Shown piece after piece: positions 22,018 to 26,445 of a stretch of 26,445 nucleotides of DNA. The notes beneath the pieces are model-generated. The model searched no databases. It worked only from the letters and a program-made list of their open reading frames with translations, and was not told the origin of the DNA. The first letter of the stretch is position 1. The number at the start of each line of letters is the position of its first letter. The stretch is from NCBI GenBank assembly GCA_937916085.1, contig CALGGO010000052.1, positions 1 to 26,445 on the forward strand, written 5' to 3'. Position numbers and translations under genes: made by a program. This DNA is from an uncultured Prevotellaceae bacterium (GTDB lineage Bacteria; Bacteroidota; Bacteroidia; Bacteroidales; Muribaculaceae).

Positions 22018-23325
22018 TCACTTAATCCACTTCAAGACTTCCTTAAAGGAGCGTTTTTTGCCATAGAGGAGGATGCCGGTGCGGTAGATGCGCGCCGAGA
22101 TCCAGATGCACAGCAGGGCGGTGGCGAAGAGCAGCACGATGCTCAGCAGCAGCTGCCACCAGGGCACATCGAACGGCAAGCGCACCATCATCACCACAGG
22201 AGAGGTAAACGGGATTATCGAGCACCACACCGCCATGGGTCCGTTGGGGTTGCTCATGCAGCCGATGCCGGCATAGAGGGCAACCATCATAATGAGGATG
22301 ATGGGCATGGTGAACTGCGAACTGTCACTCGCCTGATCGACCGCCGAGCCGAAGCCAGCGAAGAGCGACGAATAAAGCAAATAGCCGCCAATGAAATAGA
22401 TGACGAAGTTGCCCAGCAGCGAGAGCCAGTTGATGCTGGCAAATGCCGACATCATGCTCGCCACAGTGCTCTCGGTCTCGGGCATATTCATGCCCATTGC
22501 CTCGGGAGAGGACGAGACATCACCGCCTACTCCTATAAAGCCCATCACGCCCATAGCGATGCCCATGAGCACTACCCAGATGGCAAACTGTGTGAGTCCC
22601 ACAAGTCCCACGCCAATGATTTTTCCCATCATCAGCTCCATAGGGCGGCAGCTGCTCACTATCACCTCGACGATGCGGTTGGTCTTCTCCTCGACCACGC
22701 TGTTCATAATCATTGCGCCGTAGGAGAGGACAAAGGTATAGGTCAGGAACGCCAGCACCAACCCAATTATAGAGGCTATCGTGGCGCTCTGCTCCTGCTC
22801 TTCGCCGTTCTCGTTCCACTTCTTCGACTTGATGGTGGCATTCACCTGCGACTGCGCTATCTTATCGGAGAGCTCGGGGTCGTGGAAAGACGCTATCTTT
22901 GCCTTGCTGAGCGTGTCGGTAAGGCATTGGTTGAGATACATCATCGTGCTCTCGTCGAGCGTCTTCTCGCTGAACAGGTCCACCTGCTGACGCTCCAGGA
23001 CATCCTCAGGAATCACCATTATCGCGTCGATTCTCCCCGAGGCTTTCTTATAGGTGTCAAAAGGTTTGTCCATCGAGTCGCCCTGCAGCAGCTCAAAGCG
23101 GTAGCGGCCATTGTCTTTGAACGCGCCACCATAGTTGCGGCTGCGGTCAACCACCGCAATGCGCATCTGCGACGAGTCGGTCTTGTCGTTGATATACTTC
23201 ATCAATATGGGTACAAACAACAGCAAAATAAGCAAGAATGGCATCAATATAGTCATGATAATGAACGACTTCTTGCCCACTATCGTCATATACTCATGCT
23301 GGATTATAAGTTTTAGTTTATTCAT
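22018..23325 (-). CDS. ABC exporter permease, NatB type
   Basis: The 435-residue protein starts at the ATG at 23325 (MNKLKLIIQHEYMTIVGKKS); a longer frame adds an unlikely Arg-rich lead encoded by gap sequence. One membrane segment at about 20-42 is followed by a large extracytoplasmic part (45-180) and then about five membrane segments (from 182). The conserved cytoplasmic EEKTNRIVEVIVSS (212-225) is the mark of the ABC-2/NatB permease family. With the ATPase encoded upstream it forms an ABC exporter; relatives move Na+ or other substrates, and the substrate here is unknown. It starts 152 bases after the ATPase gene, with repeats in the gap. Confidence 0.92.
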   Translation of the reverse strand: MNKLKLIIQHEYMTIVGKKSFIIMTILMPFLLILLLFVPILMKYINDKTDSSQMRIAVVDRSRNYGGAFKDNGRYRFELLQGDSMDKPFDTYKKASGRIDAIMVIPEDVLERQQVDLFSEKTLDESTMMYLNQCLTDTLSKAKIASFHDPELSDKIAQSQVNATIKSKKWNENGEEQEQSATIASIIGLVLAFLTYTFVLSYGAMIMNSVVEEKTNRIVEVIVSSCRPMELMMGKIIGVGLVGLTQFAIWVVLMGIAMGVMGFIGVGGDVSSSPEAMGMNMPETESTVASMMSAFASINWLSLLGNFVIYFIGGYLLYSSLFAGFGSAVDQASDSSQFTMPIILIMMVALYAGIGCMSNPNGPMAVWCSIIPFTSPVVMMVRLPFDVPWWQLLLSIVLLFATALLCIWISARIYRTGILLYGKKRSFKEVLKWIK

Positions 23326-23333
23326 TATGATTT

Positions 23334-23464
23334 GGCGCCTGCGGCGCAGTTTAGTTGTGCTTCGCACGATTAGAGATTATAGATTAGAGTTTATTGGTTA
23401 TCGTTCGAGAAGCATTTAACACTTAATGCCATTGTCTTGTCAGCTTGTTCCTTGTCAGCTTGTT
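23334..23464. repeat. Repeat-rich gap between the ABC transporter genes
   Basis: The gap contains two mini-hairpins (GGCGCCTGCGGCGC and GTGCTTCGCAC), an AT-rich GATTAGAG/GATTATAG/GATTAGAG series, and a 14-base direct repeat CTTGTCAGCTTGTT (23436 and 23451, one base apart). The hairpins resemble the GC-rich array at 25237-25341. No gene is seen. Confidence 0.65.
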
Positions 23465-23477
23465 AGCTGAATACGCA

Positions 23478-24380
23478 TTAAGCATTGCCTTGCACTGTCT
23501 CGATGAATATCTCGTGCATGCTCGGGAGCTTCTCGGTGATGCCGGTGAGGGTGTGATGCTCATTAAGGTGTGCGATGGCGTCGCGCAGGGTGGCACCTGT
23601 CGCCAGCTTGATGAGAGTGCCGTTAACATCGTCGTTAGGCACCACCTCAAAGAGTCCTTCCTTCGGCTCCACTTTCTCCTCGCCAGCCACGTTCACCACA
23701 AAGAGGTTCTTCTTGTGTTGCCGCTTGATGTCGGCGACCTTGCCCTCCAGCACCACGCGCGAGTGGTTGATGAGCGTGATTTGCTCGCATATCTCCTCCA
23801 CGCTCGCCATGTTGTGGGTAGAGAACAGAATAGTGGAACCCTCGTCGCGCAGCTGGATTATCTCGCGCTTGAGCTGCTCGGCGTTCACAGGGTCAAAGCC
23901 CGAGAACGGCTCGTCGAAGATGAGCAGCTGCGGACGGTGGATCACCGTGGTGATGAACTGCACCTTCTGCTGCATACCCTTCGACAGTTCCTCCACCTTG
24001 CGGTTGCGCCACTCGGTAAGGTCGAAACGCTCCAGCCACTTCTCCATCTCGCTCACGGCAAGCGGCTTAGGCATACCCTTGAGACGAGCCAGATACACTA
24101 TCTCGTCGGCGACTTTAATCTTCTTATAAAGCCCGCGCTCCTCGGGCAGGTAGCCGATGTTGGCGATGTCGTCCTGCACCATTTCGCGGCCGTTGAGCAG
24201 CACTGTGCCACTGTCGGCACGCGTGATGCGGTTGATGATGCGTATGAGCGAAGTCTTGCCGGCGCCGTTAGGTCCGAGCAGTCCATAGATGGCACCCTGC
24301 GGCACATGAAGACCCACATGGTCGAGCGCCAAGTGCCCGTCATACTGCTTCACCACACCATTTACGTCAATAAAATTCAT
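23478..24380 (-). CDS. ABC transporter ATP-binding protein, NatA type
   Basis: This 300-residue ABC ATPase drives the permease encoded just downstream. Walker A is GPNGAGKT (36-43), the Q-loop region is near GYLPEERGLY (77-86), the signature is LSKGMQQK (132-139), Walker B LLIFDEP (152-158) and the switch His lies in FSTHNM. A C-terminal extension (about 215-300) is typical for NatA-like exporters. The order ATPase then permease, and the same strand, support one operon. The start at 24380 gives the normal short N-terminus (MNFIDVNGVVKQY). A leader hairpin and promoter-like box lie upstream. Confidence 0.95.
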   Translation of the reverse strand: MNFIDVNGVVKQYDGHLALDHVGLHVPQGAIYGLLGPNGAGKTSLIRIINRITRADSGTVLLNGREMVQDDIANIGYLPEERGLYKKIKVADEIVYLARLKGMPKPLAVSEMEKWLERFDLTEWRNRKVEELSKGMQQKVQFITTVIHRPQLLIFDEPFSGFDPVNAEQLKREIIQLRDEGSTILFSTHNMASVEEICEQITLINHSRVVLEGKVADIKRQHKKNLFVVNVAGEEKVEPKEGLFEVVPNDDVNGTLIKLATGATLRDAIAHLNEHHTLTGITEKLPSMHEIFIETVQGNA

Positions 24381-24482
24381 AATAGCTATTTTTCAAGTTC
24401 GTTATTCTTATTGTTGCTTTTTTTGAGTTAGACGCACAATTCTCAAAAAAATTACACAAAATAGAAAAAATATTCCAGATGA

Positions 24483-24555
24483 CTTGAAGATTAATCTCTA
24501 ATCTTTCATCACTAATCCTCAAGTTTCAAAACTCGAGAATTTTGGCACAAAGGTA
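24483..24555 (-). promoter_or_regulatory. Promoter-like box and leader hairpin for the ABC operon
   Basis: The minus strand reads TACCTTTG at 24548-24555 (a TAnnTTTG match; no well-spaced TTG). Downstream, 24483-24493 can pair with 24513-24523 (10 of 11 bases). The leader would be about 160 bases long. Confidence 0.4.
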
Positions 24556-24597
24556 ATCAAAATTGCACAAAACGAGCAGTGACAGCGTTATTTTTTG

Positions 24598-24605
24598 TAA
24601 TTTTG
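24598..24605 (+). promoter_or_regulatory. -7 box directly before the LAB_N gene
   Basis: TAATTTTG matches TAnnTTTG and ends 7 bases before the ATG at 24613, so the transcript would have almost no leader. No TTG is at the best distance. Confidence 0.4.
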
Positions 24606-24612
24606 CACACAA

Positions 24613-25236
24613 ATGTTTACTTTTACATTCTTCATAGGACTCATGTCGCAGCTGTGCTATGGCGCACGCCAGCTGGTGCAATGGGTGATGACCGAGCGAC
24701 TCAAACGCGTGGTATCGCCCACCGGCTACTGGGCGTTCAGCCTCGCTGGATGCTGCTTCATGCTCACCTACGGATGGCTGCGCGAGGACATCGTAATCCT
24801 CGTCGGGCAGATGCTCTCATTCTATGTGTATGTGCTCAACCTCGACTACAAAGGGGCGTGGCGCAGAATCCCGCTACCCATAAGGATAGTGCTCTATTGC
24901 GTGCCGGTCATCGCACTGGTGTTCACCGCCATCAACGCGCCACACCTCGTGGACCGCTTCATCCACAACCCCGAGAACCCGCTGTGGCTGATGATTTACG
25001 GCACCACAGCCCAACTCATCTTCCTCTCGCGATATGCCTACCAGGTGGCATATTCCGTCAAGCGCCACGAGTCATGCCTGCCGCCGGTGTTCTGGCTCAT
25101 CAGCGTGGTGGGCGCCTCCCTTACCCTCATCTACGGCATCATCCGCCTCGACCCAATCCTAATTCTCGGCCAGAGCGTCTCAATCCTAATCTTCTCCCGC
25201 AACCTCTACGTGGGGTGGCGATACTCAAAGAGTTAG
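24613..25236 (+). CDS. Lipid-A-biosynthesis N-terminal domain (LAB_N) membrane protein
   Basis: The 207-residue protein is almost wholly membrane-spanning and holds two LAB_N-like units. The first (about 3-75) has GLMSQLCYGARQLVQWVMTE, SPTGYWAFSLAGCCFMLTYG and REDIVILVGQ. The second (about 125-200) repeats the pattern with YGTTAQLIFLSRYAYQ, PPVFWLISVVGASLTLIYG and RLDPILILGQS. LAB_N occurs at the N-terminus of some LpxB proteins and as stand-alone proteins beside lipid A or glycosyltransferase genes; its own biochemical role is unclear. It is divergent from the ABC operon. The start is chosen for the hydrophobic N-terminus MFTFTFFIG; a frame in another register over 24579-25265 is a shadow. 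Confidence 0.88.
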   Translation: MFTFTFFIGLMSQLCYGARQLVQWVMTERLKRVVSPTGYWAFSLAGCCFMLTYGWLREDIVILVGQMLSFYVYVLNLDYKGAWRRIPLPIRIVLYCVPVIALVFTAINAPHLVDRFIHNPENPLWLMIYGTTAQLIFLSRYAYQVAYSVKRHESCLPPVFWLISVVGASLTLIYGIIRLDPILILGQSVSILIFSRNLYVGWRYSKS

Positions 25237-25341
25237 CCGCTGCGCTGGTTGTGCCGCTTCGCTAGTTGTGCCGCTCGCGTTGCTCGCTGGTTTGCCGCTC
25301 GCAGGCTCGCTAGATGGGCCGCGCTTCGCACTAGTTCACTG
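25237..25341 (+). repeat. GC-rich array of 17- and 23-24-bp units starting at a stop codon
   Basis: Starting at the base after the LAB_N stop codon, units begin with CCGC: CCGCTGCGCTGGTTGTG (25237), CCGCTTCGCTAGTTGTG (25254), then three longer ones at 25271, 25295 and 25319. Each has the frame CGC(T/G)..CGC and small fold-backs such as CGCTTCGCACTAG. No gene is seen in the 375-base gap, which is filled by this array, a short spacer and the 9-bp array. Confidence 0.75.
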
Positions 25342-25373
25342 CTCGCCTTTTTCGTAACCTATAGGTACTGCTG

Positions 25374-25535
25374 GGTCAGACGGGTCAGACAGTTCAGACA
25401 GTTCAGACAGTTCCGACTCGTCCGACACGTCCGACCTGTCCGACACGTCCGACTCGTCTGAATTGTCCGACTTGTCCGACACGTCCGACACGTCCGACCT
25501 GTCCGAACCGTCCGACCTGCCCTTACCGTCTGCCC
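25374..25535 (+). repeat. 9-bp tandem array, 16 clear units (GTCCGAC core)
   Basis: Sixteen 9-base units run without a break from 25374 to 25517, and two degenerate units follow. The core changes stepwise along the array: GGTCAGAC in units 1-2, GTTCAGAC in units 3-4, GTTCCGAC in unit 5, then (C/T)GTCCGAC in nearly all others. Positions 8-9 vary most. A frame through it encodes tripeptide repeats (RQF, RHV), but this only reflects the 9-base period. It ends 77 bases before the SH3-protein stop codon. Confidence 0.9.
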
Positions 25536-25611
25536 CTCTAAGCTACTTCTCTCTCATCTTAATCTCGCTGGGGCGCAGCTATATCTCCTCGTCGCTGGAC
25601 TTACTCTTGTT

Positions 25612-26259
25612 CTACTCTTCTTGTTTAACATAAATATAAATAGTTTGACTATTTGAACTGTTAACAAGCTCAATCTCATAACCATAATAGCCCCAATAGA
25701 ATGTGTTTTTAATATAGCGACGCCATTGATTAAAGATGTCTTTATCTGTAATTTCCTCTGTCTCTGTCCTATAATATATTGCGCCAGGCAAGATGTCGCT
25801 AATAGGAATACTCACATTTCTTTTTAATTCAACATCAATATTATATCCTGAATACTCAGAATAGTTAGTATATGTTATTTTTCCATATCCAGCTTGTGCA
25901 AAAGCATTTGCTATTGGAGTTGCTATATTCTTCAATATTTGTTCTTGACCCGAAGTTTCGTCATCATCGTCATCGTAGTCATCATCGTCATCAAAAGTCT
26001 CCCCCAATTGGAGATTGCTCACATGTGTCCACCCCCATCCCCTACGCATTGCGTAAATATAATAGAAATTACCTTTGCGTTTCTCTACTTGAACTTCTTC
26101 TTCATCTTCTATTTCAAAAACAATACTAGACTTTGTACTTGGAGAACGTCTGACGTTGCAACGCCCAATGGCATAACCAAAACATGGGAAACGATTATTC
26201 TCTGCTTCCAAACAAAGCGCTATTGAAATAGAGACGAAAAATAATAATACTTTTCTCAT
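25612..26259 (-). CDS. Exported SH3b-domain protein with an Asp-rich linker
   Basis: The 215-residue protein starts with a signal peptide (MRKVLLFFVSISIALCLEA). A bacterial SH3-like domain follows at about 26-82: GRCNVRRSPSTKSSIVFEI is the classic 'N-V-R-x-x-P' opening, and GWGWTHVSNLQ closes it. SH3b domains usually bind peptidoglycan or peptides. A run of acidic residues (DDDDDYDDDDD, from about residue 90) links it to a C-terminal part of about 110 residues of unknown fold, with a VELKRNVSIPISDILPGA strand region and many Tyr. The gene is AT-rich. Its stop faces the 9-bp array; tatC ends 64 bases upstream on the same strand, so they may be co-transcribed. Confidence 0.8.
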   Translation of the reverse strand: MRKVLLFFVSISIALCLEAENNRFPCFGYAIGRCNVRRSPSTKSSIVFEIEDEEEVQVEKRKGNFYYIYAMRRGWGWTHVSNLQLGETFDDDDDYDDDDDETSGQEQILKNIATPIANAFAQAGYGKITYTNYSEYSGYNIDVELKRNVSIPISDILPGAIYYRTETEEITDKDIFNQWRRYIKNTFYWGYYGYEIELVNSSNSQTIYIYVKQEE

Positions 26260-26323
26260 AATTCAAATGATTTAAATGAATTGATTTTATATTAAGTAAT
26301 AAACTAGCAAGAACAAATAAACA

Positions 26324-26445
26324 TCAATCTCTTATTCTTTCTATTCTTCTGGCAATCAAAATACTAATCTCATAAAGTCCATACATGGGAATTGACACGA
26401 GGCAGAGGGTGAACAGGTCGGGTGGTGTGATGATTGCCGCCACTA
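26324..26445 (-). CDS. tatC: Sec-independent protein translocase TatC, C-terminal fragment (5' end outside window)
   Basis: Only the last 39 residues are in the window, in a frame open to the window end. They read VAAIITPPDLFTL, then LVSIPMYGLYEISILIA and RRIERIRD before the stop. This is the end of TatC: the (A/S)AxITPxD turn and the last membrane helix with its YExSI ending. TatC recognises twin-arginine signal peptides in the inner membrane. The PIG-L deacetylase encoded at 1775 carries such a signal. Confidence 0.85.
   Translation of the reverse strand, partial: VAAIITPPDLFTLCLVSIPMYGLYEISILIARRIERIRD

Noticed and set aside
24579..25265. 228-codon frame overlapping the LAB_N gene
   Set aside because: It is in another register, rich in His/Arg/Pro, while the LAB_N frame has two clear domain repeats.
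25249..25461. Small protein with tripeptide repeats (RQF/RHV)
   Set aside because: The peptide repeats only mirror the 9-base period and the frame runs through two unrelated repeat arrays. There is no start context.
25374..25535. CRISPR array
   Set aside because: Units are only 9 bases long with no unique spacers of about 30 bases and no cas genes nearby. It is a degenerate tandem repeat.
1..26445. tRNA or rRNA genes
   Set aside because: I saw no rRNA sequence and no cloverleaf with a TTCGA arm in a plausible setting. The TCGA words at 7.7 and 9.7 kb belong to tandem arrays.

Overview
The window looks like a chromosomal segment from a member of the Bacteroidales (phylum Bacteroidetes), plausibly Muribaculaceae- or Prevotella-like. 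The pointers are Bacteroidetes-type promoters (a TAnnTTTG -7 box with an upstream TTG), a SusB-like GH97 enzyme, DUF1573 proteins, a lipoprotein with an acidic export signal after the lipid-bearing Cys, and almost no Shine-Dalgarno sequences. Core genes are GC-rich. Several accessory genes (11785-13053, 19267-20691, 25612-26259) are clearly more AT-rich.

Layout. 1-554 is the 3' end of a glycogen branching enzyme gene. It is followed by a LOG-family phosphoribohydrolase (599-1156) and a PduO-type cobalamin adenosyltransferase (1218-1778), which meets a Tat-exported PIG-L deacetylase gene tail to tail (1775-2554, minus). 2725-11700 is an alpha-glucan block on the plus strand: a DPE2-like 4-alpha-glucanotransferase, a GH97 alpha-glucosidase, a type I pullulanase and a SusA-like GH13 amylase. 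No SusC/SusD transporter pair lies in the window. 11701-13776 is an accessory patch: a DUF2442/DUF4160 pair between two near-identical palindromic terminators, a surface lipoprotein gene behind a long structured leader, a 14-bp tandem repeat and the tail of a broken ATPase gene. 13777-15159 (minus) is a GH25 muramidase fused to a long ER/K helix. 15398-19170 (plus) holds two DUF1573 proteins, the methylmalonyl-CoA mutase chaperone MeaB, a small lipoprotein and a TonB-C protein. 19267-20691 (minus) is an AAA ATPase/nuclease-fold gene flanked by two copies of a palindrome. 20858-24380 (minus) holds an exported LD-carboxypeptidase and a NatAB-type ABC exporter. 24613-25236 is a lipid-A-biosynthesis N-terminal-domain membrane protein. 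After repeat arrays come an SH3-domain protein gene and the 3' end of tatC, both minus.

How the genes fit together. The glucanotransferase, alpha-glucosidase, pullulanase and amylase, with the branching enzyme, form a set for breaking down and remodelling starch or glycogen. The adenosyltransferase and MeaB both serve coenzyme-B12-dependent methylmalonyl-CoA mutase. GH25 and the S66 peptidase act on peptidoglycan. The deacetylase carries a twin-arginine signal and tatC lies at the window end.

Most unusual signal. Many gaps between genes contain short-period degenerate tandem arrays (mostly 8 or 9 bp: a fixed 4-6 bp core plus variable bases) that abut stop or start codons. The same core recurs at separate loci: TCTAGA before the GH97 and meaB genes, and CTCGA before the pullulanase and amylase genes. 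A 16-unit GTCCGAC array sits near 25.4 kb. Separately, two accessory cassettes are each bounded by duplicated palindromic terminators. These two patterns are the best candidates for an undescribed system.
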